Shown here in pieces: positions 35,135-46,510 of a DNA stretch of 64,000 nucleotides. Origin of the DNA: Massospora cicadina (lineage: Eukaryota; Entomophthoromycota; Entomophthoromycetes; Entomophthorales; Entomophthoraceae); assembly GCA_022478985.1 (NCBI GenBank), contig JAKSZP010017436.1:1-64000 (forward strand), read 5' to 3'. The translations under genes were made by a program, and so were the position numbers. Position 1 is the first letter of the stretch; each line of letters starts with the position of its first letter. The notes beneath the pieces were generated by a model that had not been told where the DNA came from, did no database searches, and was given only the letters and a program-made list of their open reading frames with translations.

Positions 35135-36060
35135 CTAGCTGGTATTTGACATAGCCCACCTTTCTAACAACGCAATAGGGGCCAATCCTCTTTGGTCCCA
35201 GCTTCTTACATGGCTGCTTGATGAAGATGTTATGTAATCTGGCATCACGAGATCCACTTCCTTATATGCAGGACCCACTCGGCGTTTACCATCAGCGTTC
35301 TCCTTATAAAGTTGCATTGCCGCCTCCAAACTTGTGGAAACCCCTTGGTGGACCATCTTGATAGTCTTGGCCAAGTCCACCACTGCTTCAACATTAGAAC
35401 TACAGCTGGGCTCCATGTTAAAGGCAGGGTAAAAGTCATAAAGGCGAAAAAAGGGGAACAACTGATAGAAGAATGCAAAGTGTTGTTGAAACTAAATTGG
35501 GCCATAGGGAGGTGAGAAACCCAATCTGAATGATCCGCGGTGGTGGAACACCGCAGAAACTGTTCCAAGAACTGGTTCACTCGTTCAGTCTGCCCATATG
35601 ATTGGGGTGATAGGCAGTTGAACGTCAGGGGCGAATCTAAAGAGTATTACACAACTATTCCCAAAAGACGGAGGTAAACTGGGGTCCCCAATCACTGACA
35701 ATTTCTTGGGGAACCCCATGAAGCGCAAATACATAATTGACGAAGAGCCTAGCCATCTCAGCCGAGGTTATTGTTGTTCTGCAAGGAATAAAGTGGGCAA
35801 ACTTTGCAAAATGGTCAACCCCCACCATGATGGCATCTTAACCATCAGATACAGGTAGTTCCAAAATGAAATCAACTGAGAGGGAAGTCCAGGGCCCATC
35901 AGCCTTTTGGACTGGTACCAACAACACCGGTAAAGGTTGACAATTGGATTTCATCTGGTTGCATATCAGGCACTCCTTACAATACCGCCCCACCTGAGCA
36001 GGCAAGACCTTCCAATTGCAGGTGCAGTGTATCAACTCCAAGGTCTTTGCTTTCCAAGGA
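35135..36060 (-). pseudogene. Chromo-E integrase zinc-binding and core domains
   Basis: The zinc part includes GRYCKECLICNQMK (paired Cys). The core shows GPWTSLSVDFILELP (first Asp), VDHFAKFAHFIPC and IVSDWGPQFTS (second Asp; Trp stands where many chromoviruses have Arg). The downstream half is spread over 35245-35580 and 35135-35461 in two frames (VSHLPMAQFSFNNTLHSS; AFNMEPSCSSNVEAVVDLAKT). Stops and frameshifts separate the parts. Confidence 0.8.
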
Positions 36061-36125
36061 TGACTAATGGTGATTCCATTATGATGGTCCCAGATAATCT
36101 ATAGGCTCAGTGGTCCAGCCGGTAC

Positions 36126-36497
36126 CTAAAGGCGCCCCTGAAACCACACCATCTCATTCTTTACATGATAACCCCTGGATAGGTCCTTTTGATTTAAAGC
36201 GCTCTTAGCGAGCACCATAGTATATTCAGCTGACAGCGGCTGAGAAAGGAAAACCTTTCTGAACATACCATATTCCTCCGCATTTTCCAGAGGTGCAAGA
36301 GCTGGCCCGTTGGCCGGGGGAGAGGGAAGTTGAGACAGAATTTTATTGGGAGGAATCATCACCTGTGTGTTATGAACTTCTACCTCCTCTGTATCAAAGG
36401 CTAAAGCAGGGTTTCGGCTTAAAGCATCCGTCAAACCATTATCCTTGCCCTTGATAAACTCATAAGAAAAAGAAAATTGGGTAAGGGTCCATGCCAA
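36126..36497 (-). pseudogene. Chromo-E RNase H tail and linker to integrase
   Basis: Open for 123 codons. It begins AWTLTQFSFSYEFIKGKDNGLTDALSRNPAL, the typical end of the RNase H domain (x-DALSR), followed by the variable linker to the integrase zinc finger. Confidence 0.8.
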
Positions 36498-36534
36498 TGG
36501 GTCTGCCGTGGGTTAGGACATGAGGGGCACGGTA

Positions 36535-36834
36535 TTACAGCAAGGCACAGTGATCTGTACGTACATGGAATGGTTGGGTAGAGCCATGAAAGTGATGACT
36601 CCAATATGTCAGCGCCTCCACAACTGCTAGTAACTCCTTGTCATAAACGGCGTAATTCAACTCAGGAAGAGACAATATCATAGAAAGATATCCCACCGGA
36701 TGGTCTATCCCATCTTCGCCTACTTGTAATAAGGCGGCCGCTATGGAAAAGTTGGAGGCATCAGTGGACATAATGAACTCCTTTGAAAAGTCGACATGGC
36801 AAAGAACAGACGTGGACAACAGGGTGCACTTCAC
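36535..36834 (-). pseudogene. Chromo-E RNase H
   Basis: Contains EFIMSTDASNFSIAAALLQ (first catalytic Asp in TDAS), PELNYAVYDKELLAVVEAL (catalytic Glu) and HVRTDHCALL (further Asp). All readable acidic residues are kept. It removes RNA from RNA/DNA hybrids in the element life cycle. Confidence 0.85.
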
Positions 36835-36837
36835 TGC

Positions 36838-37599
36838 TTAAAAAGCACCCTCCAAAACGGGGGACCACTGAAGCACCTTAGCACCGCTATCCTTGTATAA
36901 GGGAGCTACCACCTCAGAAAGATTGGGTGTGAACTTCTTGAGAAACGTACACGTCCCCAAAAAGCTCCTCAATTCCTTGACTGAGGTGGGGGTGGGCCAC
37001 TCATGAATAGCCTTATCCTTGTCTGGAGTTACTATGTGTCCTTGGAAAACACGACATTGCCCAGAAAAGTGACCTGGACTTGAAAAATTCACATTTACTG
37101 ATTTTTAGCGTAAAGCGGGTGGCCCTTAACCTCTCCACCACTTGCCAAAGGTGTACTGCATAAGCTCATGATCAGGGGAAAACACCAGGATATCATCCAT
37201 GTAGGAAACCGCACATACCCTTAACAAGTCTCCCAACGCAGCATCAATGCAGCGTTGAAAGATGGCAGAGGCACATAAGCCCAAAGGGCATGACCCAAAA
37301 CTAGAAAATTCCTTTTCTGATGCAGAATGTGGTTTACACTCCCAGCCCTTCTTTATCCGGATCTGATTGAACGCATTGAGGCAATCCAGCTTGGAGAAGA
37401 CCTTCACCCTCTCCACATAGCGCGCAATCTGTGAATCCAAAAAGATGGGATGGAGGTCTAGTACAGTAACGTTTTTGAGGTTCCCATAGCCTACGCACAG
37501 GCGTAGAGTACCATCAGCCTTCTCAACAAAGAGAAGGGGGAGCAAACAGGAGAGGTCCGCTGAAAAATCGCGCCTTTGGCTAACTGCTCCTTCACCCAC
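36838..37599 (-). pseudogene. Chromo-E reverse transcriptase
   Basis: Blocks are VEKADGTLRLCVGYGNLKN, KLDCLNAFNQIRIKKG, PLGLCASAIFQRCID and VSYMDDILVFS (catalytic YMDD intact), then the connection piece FLGTCTFLKKFTPNLSEVVA in 36838-37092. A frameshift and stop near 37100 divide the two open pieces. Confidence 0.85.
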
Positions 37600-38129
37600 A
37601 CATCTAACGCCTCTTCCTCCCAGATGATCAAGGGTAAATGGGAGATGAAATATACACTAGATCCACTGTGAGTTTGAAGTCACAGTCATACTTGGAATGA
37701 TTGGGTAGTGCGTCATCTGAAGCTGCATCAAAGGAAGATTCCAAACCCTCCAAATAAGAAGGTAGGGGAACCACCACAGTGGGATTCAGCATAGAGGAAA
37801 GGCTAAGGGTGTGAAGGTGGGGTCAGTGGGGCAAGTCATCATGAGCGTCAGCCTCAGACAAAGGAACAACAACTGTTGTCCATTCTTTACTGTTTGGGGA
37901 TAGGTTATTCTCTTTCAAGTTGGTTTTAACGTCAAGCTTCCAATACCATTCCACACCCAAAATGATTGGGTACAGGAGGTTTTTGTTATCTTGGAAGTGA
38001 TTGGACAAGTGTTATTTGCCAACCTGATAGTCCACTGTCCCAATGACCTTCAGAGTGGGAATACTTTGGGACGCCCCTCCCCTAGCCATACCACCAGGCA
38101 AGTAACGCAGCCCAGGTAGTCGGCTAGGC
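37600..38129 (-). pseudogene. Chromo-E region between protease and RT
   Basis: Decayed coding sequence. One open piece (37823-38008) includes NLLYPIILGVEWYWKLD, which fits the second protease motif (I-x-L-G-x-x-W) of Ty3 elements. Confidence 0.5.
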
Positions 38130-38465
38130 TCATGTCCATAAAGTTTCTGTGGCACCAGTATCCACCAAAATAGTGGTTCTGAATTTCCCTAAAGGGGAGG
38201 AAAGGTTAGCAGTCAGCAGAAAATACCCAGGTTGGTCTTTATTTAGAGCTGAAAACGCCAGTAAATCACCACCAAACTCTTCCTTTGATAGTAACATGTC
38301 ACCCTGATGTGATTTTGAATCAAAGAATGGATAGGGATACTTGGCCACTCTTACTACTGAGGCCACATATCCCACCATAACTTCAGCAGGGGCATAAACA
38401 TTCTCATATTGTAAGCGCAGTTCCTTTTCAACTTCCTGAGTGCTAAGAATCATGGAAGAGGCCAA
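38130..38465 (-). pseudogene. Chromo-E gag end and protease
   Basis: Reads ...LLTANLSSPLGKFRTTILVDTGATETLW at its C-terminal end, with an intact retropepsin D-T-G-A-T site. The preceding 80 residues have no match I recognise and may be the gag-pol junction. Confidence 0.7.
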
Positions 38466-38985
38466 ATGGGGTTTTTTGGGGTGATTTGGTGCACAGGAGT
38501 AGGTTCCCTCTCTGAGCCATGAGAGAGCACATATGGTTCAGAGGTATACATAGTGTTTCCGTTATAAAAAGCGCTTTAAGACGTGAACGACCCTATTCCC
38601 ATAACAGCAATGGAATGCCCGACGTTATCCAAGGCCAACACCCCCAGGGCCATCTGCGCCAATTCCGCCGGCATCATCTGAATGTGGTGTCAAATTAAAC
38701 CCCATTTAGTAAAATTGAAATTGGTAATCTCAGCGGAAAGTTGGGGGATTATGTCTTCTGGACCTCAAAATGACCGTATCCAACAGGTATGAGCATGAAA
38801 GGTGGGTACTTTCAAGTTGGAGGCAACCATAGTAACGTTGAGTTGCTCCAATGTTTGGGAAAAAGAGAAAACAGAAGTGCGGCTGACCACAGCCAAGGCC
38901 CCACCCAATTCCCACCATTTACACTTTGGAAAAGTCCCACACAGAAAAAGTTTGTGCACATAATTTTAAAGGGTTGGCCAACTAA
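38466..38985 (-). other. Chromo-E leader and gag remnant
   Basis: About 500 bases between the 5' LTR and protease with no clear gag frame and no zinc knuckle. The minus strand next to the LTR reads TTAGTTGGCCAACCC; TGGCCAACCC may be the primer site, different from that of the other elements. Confidence 0.5.
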
Positions 38986-39834
38986 TGTAAGGAGAGTGTC
39001 TATAACTCTCCTGTTCCCAGTGTGGTAGTGCTCGTTGCACAAGGCCGACTCCAGGGAACTAGCCGTTAGTATGAAAGTTATTAGAGCCCAGCAGAGGGTG
39101 CTGGAGTAATAACAACTTAAGAAGAGAAGTGCAATTTTTATAGTAATTAACCCACCAAAAACAACGCTGTGCACAAAGAGAAAGGGGGTAAGCGACCCAG
39201 GTTGAAGGGAACATGGGCAAATAAACGGTGCAACAGGGGATAGCTTGATTGTGTCCAAAATGGCAATGTTAACGGAGTGCAAGACCTCCCTGAAGAGGTT
39301 TGCGTACAGGATTGTTTATAAAATCATAAATAAAACTTAAAACAGGAAAATGTTTATTGGGAAATTTGACTAACAAGGAGTGTTGGTCATGGGAAACAAG
39401 TTAAACTACATCAGGGAAATACGGGTTTTGCTGAAGTTGGCCCAAGCACTGACCCACCAATAGGCAAACACTACCATCTAAATTGGTAGAATATGCTGAA
39501 ACTGACTTCACTCAAGTAATCAATTAAAGTTGGATTTTACCCAAACGTGTGATTTTGTAAATGGAACGGGTTTTGAAACCCCATTCCTCGACGAGACAAA
39601 TTGAACCATCTGCATTAATTGAGTAAACTGTCCGTTTTAATGCCTGGGCTGACATAAGGGGCTGGGCATTAGGCACCTCACTATTACCAAACTGGGCATA
39701 TTTAGCTTGTACCCAGATTTGGTCTAGTGTGTGCTTGAGGGCAGGGAGGGCCTTTAGCTTCACCTTCTGAGCCTCCTGGCACCCAGCCTTATCCTTAGGG
39801 TTGGTTCTCACTATGATGTCATTTAACCATATCA
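38986..39834 (-). repeat. Chromo-E 5' LTR
   Basis: Right-hand partner of 33898-34743, 849 bases, starting on the minus strand TGATATGGTTAAATGACATC. The ttgtt after 39834 is the second target duplication. Confidence 0.9.
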
Positions 39835-40860
39835 TTGTTAGCCCCTTGGAGCCTCATGTCTTGCCTGGGATACTAGACCCAGCCCATCAGAGGCCTATTA
39901 CCCTTCTTTTAGGAAACCTCACCAAAAAAGATATGATCATACAGAAACACCAGGAGATTAATAGAGGTTTCCTACTCCCAGTAGAGGACAATAAACATAT
40001 CCACTCCGTTGGCTCTATGTCAGATTTGGGCTTACCCATGGATAACATGGTGTGCACCTTACCCAATGTTCATATTTCAGATAAATTGACCCCAGAGGAG
40101 TTAGAGAAAGTTCATGACTTGTTAGACGAATACAGTGACATATTCTCTAAATCAGAAACTGACTATGGCCACATGAAGGGCTGGTGCCACTCCATTGATG
40201 TAGGTGATGCCCAGACCATAAGGTCCAAACCTTATTGTAAATCAAAGATGGAGGAACAACAGATGAGGACGGAGCTCCAGCAGTTATTAGGCGCGGGGTT
40301 ACTTGTTCCTTCACAAAGCCCTTGGTCTTCACCTCTCTTATTAATTGAAAAGAAAAATGGAGCCCATTGTATATTCATGGATTACCGTAGGTTAAATGAC
40401 CTCGCTAAGAAGGATAGCTATCCTATCCCTCGCATTGATGATGCCCTGGCCCAACTCTATGGCTCTAACTTCTTCTCCGCCATGGATTTGGCCAGTGGCT
40501 TTTAGCAGATGGATCTTTCTCCTCAAGATCAGGAGAAATATGCTCTTATTTGTAGTGAAGGCCTCTTCCAACCCACACGATTGCCCCAAGGGTTGTGCAA
40601 CGCCCCTGCCTCTTTCCAGCATGCGATGGATCACATCTTGCAGGACCTCAAGTTAACTTGTGTCATCGTCTATCATGATGACATCACGGTGTTCTCTAAA
40701 ACCTTCAACGAACATCTTGGTCACTTGAAGGAGGTGTTCCAACGGTTACATCAGTCTAATATAAAGTTGAAGCCTCAAAGTGTGCTTTCTTCCAAAGAAA
40801 ATTGGATTTCCTTGGCCACTCCATTTCACAAGAAGGTATTCAGTCCATGAAGGACAAGGT
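39835..40860 (+). pseudogene. Ty3-A reverse transcriptase
   Basis: Follows on from 33897. Open 39801-40505: the spacer SPLEPHVLPGILDPAHQRPI, then RT blocks GLLVPSQSPWSSPLLLIEKK, MDYRRLNDLAKKDSYPIPRI and FSAMDLASGF. A TAG at 40503 stands where Ty3-D has Trp. Then QMDLSPQDQEKYALI, LPQGLCNAPASFQHAMD and VIVYHDDITVFS. The catalytic motif is YHDD; the other copies here have YLDD or YMDD. Confidence 0.88.
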
Positions 40861-41663
40861 TTAAGCCATCTCAAAAATGCCGCCCCCTAAAAATCTATGA
40901 GATATTCAGGTATTTCTAGGGATGATGGGGTATTACCATCAGTTCATCCCTAAGTTCGCCCAACTCAGTGAGCCCCTTATCCGGCTACTAACCAAGGTAC
41001 CCCTTTTTACTGAGGGTGCTGAACAAAAGGCCGCTTTTGAAACAATGGAGCAACTACTACAACAGCAGCCTATCCTGAGGCATCCTGATTATAATAAACC
41101 TTCATCTTATTCACTGATGCCTCAGACTATGCCGTTGGGGCCATTCTAGATCAGCTTGATGTACATGGTGTAGATCATCCTGTTTCCTATTTTAGCAAGA
41201 TGCTGTCAAAGGTGGAACGTAACTACAGTGTAACAGAGAAAGAGGGCCTTGCTGGTCTGTTAGCTGTCAAGCACTACCGCCCTTTTCTATATGAAACCAC
41301 TATCACTGATGTTATGGACCACGCATCTCTAAAGTGGTTGCAAAACATGAAGGATCCTACTGGTTGGTTAGCCCACTGGGCTCTAAAGCTTCAGCCTTAT
41401 GACATGAAGATCAAACACCATGATGGAACCCGTCACTTAAATGTTGATGGGTTGACCCGACTGCTTGTCCTCCACTTAGATAACAGTGAGGCGGAAAGGT
41501 TACACGATCTTCTAATGACCTCAAATGAATGGGAGGATGAGGATGAGCCTGTAAAGAAAATGTTAGCTCGACACTCCTATAACACTAAAGTGGAGAATGG
41601 AAAGTTGTATAAGCAATTGGGTACAAGATGGCTACCCTACCTTCTCTCTTGGAACGTGTACCT
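40861..41663 (+). pseudogene. Ty3-A RNase H
   Basis: The connection FLGMMGYYHQFIPKFAQLSE is followed, after a frameshift near 41105, by FTDASDYAVGAILDQ and the open piece 41200-41673 with ERNYSVTEKEGLAGLLAVKH, TDVMDHASLKWLQNMKDP and HLNVDGLTRL. The acidic catalytic positions are readable. Confidence 0.85.
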
Positions 41664-42481
41664 GTTATCCTAGAAGCTCATTCCACTCTAGGTCATTGGG
41701 GGCCAAGAAAACCTATGAGTGGATCAAGGATTGGTACTATTGGGATGGAATGATGGAAGCTATTGTTTATGTCTTTGAAGCTTGCCTTACGTGTAAAAAA
41801 TTTTGGTTTAAGACTCAATATCAGTGTCAACCTACTACTTCTCAACAACTTTTCCATACCATCAGCTTGGATGTAGTGGGTCCCCTTCCACAGACTACTA
41901 GTGGAAACAAATTTATCCTAGTAATTATTGACCATTTTACCATATGGGTGGAAGCCGTAGCTCTCCCTGCCCAAACGGTCAAGGCAACTGCCACCTTCTT
42001 ACACCAACACATTTTCACACGTCATGGCTTCCCTCAAGTACTACTCTGTGATAATGGTAAAAATTTCACCTCCATAGTAGTCAAAATCCAAGGCCACATC
42101 TATGGGAGCCCAACAACTGTTCTCGCTCCATATAACCCTCCAACAATGGGACTTTGGAGAGAGCAAATGGAACTCTGGTTTCCATTCTTTGAAAAATGTC
42201 ATCCTATGATCCTCTTCGCTGGGACCAATATCTACCCAGTGCTCTTATGGCTTACCAGATTAGCTTTACTAGATACTTAAATGTCCCCATTCCATGTTTT
42301 GTATGGGCGGGATCCAGGCATACCTGCCCTCTTAGTCAAAGATGTATTTTCCTTTAGAATTGAGGAACCCAATAAGGTCATGAGAAGATTGGCTCAGCGC
42401 ATCATTCAACTCCAATATAAAGCTATGACCAATTTAGCAAAAACAGTGACAAAAGAAGGGCAGGCTGCCAATGATCTCTGA
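41664..42481 (+). pseudogene. Ty3-A integrase
   Basis: The zinc-finger part is EAHSTLGHWGAKKTYEWIKD...CLTCKK. The core has SLDVVGPLPQTTSGNKFILV (first Asp), QVLLCDNGKNFTS (second Asp) and, after a frame change near 42140, NGTLERANGTL with the catalytic Glu. The open piece 42281-42481 (MSPFHVLYGRDPGIP...) is the C-terminal region. No chromodomain follows. Confidence 0.85.
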
Positions 42482-42709
42482 ACCCCCTACCCACTTTCCA
42501 GGTGTCTGATATGGTATTGTATTACCATAACTGCATCACTTCCAGGAGCGGTAATCTTGGATCATATTTGGGATGGTCCCTTTACCATCACTTACAAGAG
42601 GGGAAATGAGCATTCCATCAAATTGTTAGCCACCAGTATTAACATTAATCATGTATATGGCTGTTTCCTATGAGCTATACTCTCCCCCCAACATTCTTGA
42701 GGGGGGAGA
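42482..42709 (+). other. Ty3-A integrase tail and polypurine tract
   Basis: Decayed coding sequence (QVSDMVLYYHN, then a WDGPF-like GPF piece) ends near 42670. The purine tract gaggggggaga (42699-42709) touches the 3' LTR and would prime plus-strand synthesis. Confidence 0.7.
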
Positions 42710-43467
42710 TGTCGGACATTTGCCCTCACAGCTGAACAAAAAGAATGTTTTAGGTCTAGTTTAGCCAAAAAAGGGAAATGTCAGTCATTTGCAATTATCT
42801 GAGAATGTTATGAGCAATTTTAATAATAATGACAACACAGCTATTGGAGAAATTGGCCAAAAGTCCCTGGCCGATTCTTGGTGGAACCCTATTAATTGGG
42901 GTAACAAGAGTTTGAAACATCTATGGGCACCAAACAAAAAATCGAATGGTCAGAGTAATCTGACCACATGACAGAATCCAGGTCTACCTTTGGAAGGCAC
43001 TCTCCGCATCACCCCAAAGTCCTTCAATGCACCTATGCGGGGACCCCCCCTTTTTTTTTATAGGCTTGGCGGGGGTCCCCCAAGGTGCAAGAAATTTCTT
43101 GGACGGTGATTGGCTCAAGTTCATAAAAACGTTACCTCATGGGTATGTTCTAGCCAATAACAATTCCTCTTCTTTTGCTTCACTGCCCCAAAGTGATTTC
43201 CCAAGTTATGATACACTATTCCCACATATACCTAAATTGGAATTATCAAGGCTATTCCAAACTTATACCCAAATTTTCTCCACTTTCAAAAGTAGTATAA
43301 ATACTAATTAGTCAGAAATTGGAGGGGATTGCTTTTTGTTTTTACCCAGCGCTCTTATTAAAAAATCATAAAAACCATTTTTATAAGTTTTCTATACTTT
43401 TAATAAAATCTTTTGTGGGATCCATTGGCATAGCACCATGTGAGCATAACTAAGCTGGATTCCTATA
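42710..43467 (+). repeat. Ty3-A 3' LTR
   Basis: 758 bases, tgtcggacatttgccctcac to ctggattcctata; the final CA has become TA. Partner of 31297-32050. The duplicated atcgc follows at 43468-43472. Confidence 0.92.
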
Positions 43468-43472
43468 ATCGC

Positions 43473-44500
43473 AGTTACTAATGGTCCAGATGGTATACCA
43501 GCAGGTGGATGAGTTATTCCAGATAATGGTTGATGGAGAAATTGGAAATGAGCCCTGAGAAATCTAAGGTACACTTCAAAAAGTGATGGAAAACTTTGAG
43601 ACCATGGATGGAAAAGTGTTTAAGATAATTAACAGGAAGTGGTTACTATTCCCAAAGCCTTCAGAAAGAGCAGCTATCGTTCAAGCCACTCATAAGGTTG
43701 TTGAGCATGGAGGCCTGAGGAACTTGACTAACCATATTTGCCAGTACTACTAGGATTCAGTCAACTATGACTTCACCGACTATCTAACTTGTTGTGTGGA
43801 TTGCCAGCTGCACAAGTCACATAAGAATAAAACTGGATACCGACTGGTGCGCCCTGGATTTGCTTGGCATATGGTGTCTATTGATGTGATGAACCTGCTG
43901 ACAATGAGCACAGAGGGAGTCAAGTACATAATAGTTGCAATCAATCATCTGACAAGATGGGTTGAGATGAAGGCCCTGGTGAAAGTAGACACTACTAGTA
44001 CTACGAAGTTCATCTTGGATCAAGTAGTATACTGACATGGATGCCTGAAGGTCCTGCTTAGTGATAATGGGACAAACTTCATGTCTCATGTGATCCCATG
44101 GTTAAATGAGATAATGTGGATATGAGGAGTTGTGTCTATACCCTACCCAGCTGGAGACAAATGGACTGGTGAAATGAGTTAATGTAATACTGGCCACGAC
44201 GCTGAGGAAGCTGGTCGCAGGAAGAACTTCTGTGTAGTAATGTACCTGAGTTTGGTGACATTCATCTACATTATCAGTCATCATACAGCAATGGGAAAAT
44301 GCTGTTTGAGTTGCTATAAAGAAGGAAGGCTACGTTACTGCCAAATTTTATATTTGGTGGTGGAACCAACATTGGGGTTGAGTGCTGAGCAGTACTTGAA
44401 CCAATTGACAAATATCTTGATCAAAATGCGATTGCAAGCATTCAATATGACTTTGAAGAAAAGGATATGAGAAAATTGACAGATGATAAGAACTGACTAG
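43473..44500 (+). pseudogene. Ty3-B integrase
   Basis: Resumes the Ty3-B pol frame after Ty3-A. The zinc finger is IVQATHKVVEHGG...CCVDCQLHK. The core has HMVSIDVMNLL (first Asp), IIVAINHLTRWVEMKAL and VLLSDNGTNFMSHVI (second Asp). The third motif reads TNGLVK-stop-VNVILA at about 44154-44185, so Lys replaces the catalytic Glu and a stop follows. Readable C-terminal pieces reach about 44470. Confidence 0.82.
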
Positions 44501-44699
44501 CCTTATAAAAATATCATATATGCAAAAGAGTTGCCTATTGCAATATGCATAGTTTGGGAGAAGAACTAAACTGTATGCGTTGTGGTTGGTTCCATTTGAG
44601 ATTATTGCCAAGATGGCAAGAGACGCCTACTCCATCAAGAACCTCTTGGATGGAAGGTTAGTAAATTGAGTCCATGCTAAGTATTTGAAGTGATGGATC

Positions 44700-44935
44700 G
44701 ATGAAAAAAAGAGTTCTTAAAGTACCGCTGAACCATTAAGTTGGTTATATCCTAATGATTAGGTCTTGTCCGAAAAAAGGACCTCTGAACCAATCTAGAT
44801 GGGTAAGTCTAAAAAAGTAAGACCTCAGAACCATAGAAAACTAATAGGTCTAAGAATACCTAGGATACAGTTTGGGGTAAAAAATAAAAGAAGATGAACA
44901 TCTGAACCAAAAAAAGGTCAAGTCCCATGAAAAAA
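44700..44935 (+). repeat. Degenerate tandem repeat in the Ty3-B pol tail
   Basis: Three spaced units share a core encoding (K/R)-x-T-S-E-P: accgctgaacc near 44714, acctctgaacc near 44785, acatctgaacc near 44899. The encoded tail is Lys-rich. It lies after the integrase GPF-like region, where other elements carry a chromodomain or a disordered tail. Confidence 0.4.
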
Positions 44936-45353
44936 AGAAGAAAATAACAAGGTCAAACATAAATGAGCATTCTTGATTTGGCCATGAAATGAACATCAAG
45001 AGTCTCCTGTCAAGGACAAGGAGAAAATCAGAAAATCTAGGACGCCAGACCAAGAATCCTGAATATGACAGCGGGTCATATGCCCTGATGGGGGGAAACC
45101 TGATCCTGGGACTGATATTGTCACAAGTAAAGTAATCAGTCCAACATGACAGAAGATTGTGGGGACCGCGCTTTGAGTAGGCAGTAGCAAGGAGGAAGAG
45201 GAAGAGAGCCACATGCTGAAGGTTGTCCCAAGCAGCGTTGAGTACTGATGGTCATACTTTGCTTGAGCAAATGGAGTATTCAGCCATGTGTCCAAAGTGG
45301 TGTTCTCCTGCCCCAGTCCTTTTCTCACTGGAAATCTAGGCAAGAGGGGGATG
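44936..45353 (+). other. Ty3-B 3' region and polypurine tract
   Basis: Little coding character remains. The purine run aagaggggga (45342-45351) lies two bases before the 3' LTR. Confidence 0.6.
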
Positions 45354-46505
45354 TGTTGGTATTTTTGCCCATATTTCCAACCCGGCTAAATTACCAGGAA
45401 TCACTAGTGGATAATTTTCTAATGAGAGGTGAATTGGAAACTGGTTGACCCTGGTTTCAGGGTAACTATGTTTGGAGGATTTTAGGTTATTCGCCTGGTC
45501 AAATCCATTGAGGATTAATCCAGAAAAATGCTTAAGGTCTCGTCAGGAAGAGTTACTGACGAAATAAGAGCATCTGATAGTTGATTAACTATAGGTGTAC
45601 CAATTAGGATCAGTCAGGTTTCATCACTGACTGATCATGAATTTAAGGAGTAAGTTGTGAGGCGAGTGATACCACCTGCAACTAGCAAATAAATCAGTTG
45701 GTTTGTGATCTGCTTTAATGGGTAGCAAGTCCCATCACCTAAGCAGGTCGCTTGCCAAATATGGTTGGTTCTCTTGGATTGAGAAGAACATTTTAGGGAC
45801 ACATTTTCCTACTCTTTCCATTTTAGGTCTCAAGGATGTCCAATGATGGAATCCTAGCCATGATGGGGTATATCATAGCTGCTGAGATGAGGATGGGTAA
45901 TTCAATGGCAATGGCTGCTGTTTCATTGAAGAGGTGTTAACCAAGGATTGGGCGCCAAATCACCCACTATAAATTCCCTAAAGTTCTTTAATAATAAAAA
46001 AAGAAACATATTATATAGAAAAACAGAGTTTAATAAAGAGTATGCAGTAGATATACCAGCTTAGTAAACTTTATCAGTATTCAATTGTTCTATTTTTTCT
46101 CAGGGATATTATTGCTGTGTGCAATAATTGAAAGACTCTTTAAGGAAAAGAGTAAGGATATGAGCAGAGATCCAGAGAAGAAGCGGAATTAAATTGGGGA
46201 TTGCTGTCAACTGTGTGTTGAACTGGAGAAACCATCAACAGGAATCTAAGAGAAGACAGGTTAGACAGTATGAGGGAATTCATATTGCAAGACATCACAA
46301 GTATTTTGAGAGGAAATACTGGCTGAGCGTTGGGCCAAGATCTAGTACTTCCATTCAATTATGGATAATTGTTATCATTCTATTATCAATTGATCATATC
46401 AAAATAATAATACAATGCGGATGAATTGCACAAAACCTGAACCTGTGCAAGTAATAATTTATAGGGGTTAATAGAAAAAAATAATCAATCCCATAAATTT
46501 TTACA
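45354..46505 (+). repeat. Ty3-B 3' LTR
   Basis: 1152 bases, from tgttggtatttttgcccat to aaatttttaca. Partner of 26192-27346. The second ccaag duplication follows at 46506-46510. Confidence 0.9.
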
Positions 46506-46510
46506 CCAAG

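Larger units (their letters stand above)
33898..39834 (-). mobile_element. Chromo-E: chromodomain Ty3/gypsy element on the minus strand inside Ty3-A
   Basis: Two ~848-base LTRs enclose 4.2 kb reading right to left: short gag remnant, protease, RT, RNase H, integrase and chromodomain. It is the innermost and so the youngest of the nest, yet its pol is broken by several stops and frameshifts. The interior is short because most of gag is missing or unrecognisable. Confidence 0.9.
31297..43467 (+). mobile_element. Ty3-A: Ty3/gypsy element inserted in Ty3-B, itself split by Chromo-E
   Basis: Complete structure: LTRs, primer site at 32054, gag, protease, RT, RNase H, integrase, and the purine tract gaggggggaga (42699-42709) directly before the 3' LTR. 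The interior without Chromo-E is about 4.7 kb. It has no chromodomain. It is related to Ty3-G through LTR and gag sequence. Confidence 0.92.
26192..46505 (+). mobile_element. Ty3-B: Ty3/gypsy LTR retrotransposon inserted in Ty3-D, itself split by Ty3-A
   Basis: Two 1.15-kb LTRs, a primer site, a gag-pol interior and a purine tract define the element. The interior is 27347-31296 plus 43473-45353, about 5.8 kb once Ty3-A is taken out. The flanking Ty3-D gag reads ...HTWTNAK up to 26191 and continues at 46511, showing where it inserted. No chromodomain is present. Confidence 0.9.

Noticed and set aside
44850..45343. Minus-strand open frames of 120 and 115 codons, rich in Leu, Phe and Ser
   Set aside because: They are opposite the Lys/Glu-rich Ty3-B pol tail, whose reverse complement naturally reads as hydrophobic. 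No membrane protein family was recognised.
45248..45448. Open frame across the start of the Ty3-B 3' LTR
   Set aside because: It crosses the purine tract and LTR boundary and has no counterpart in the 5' LTR context.
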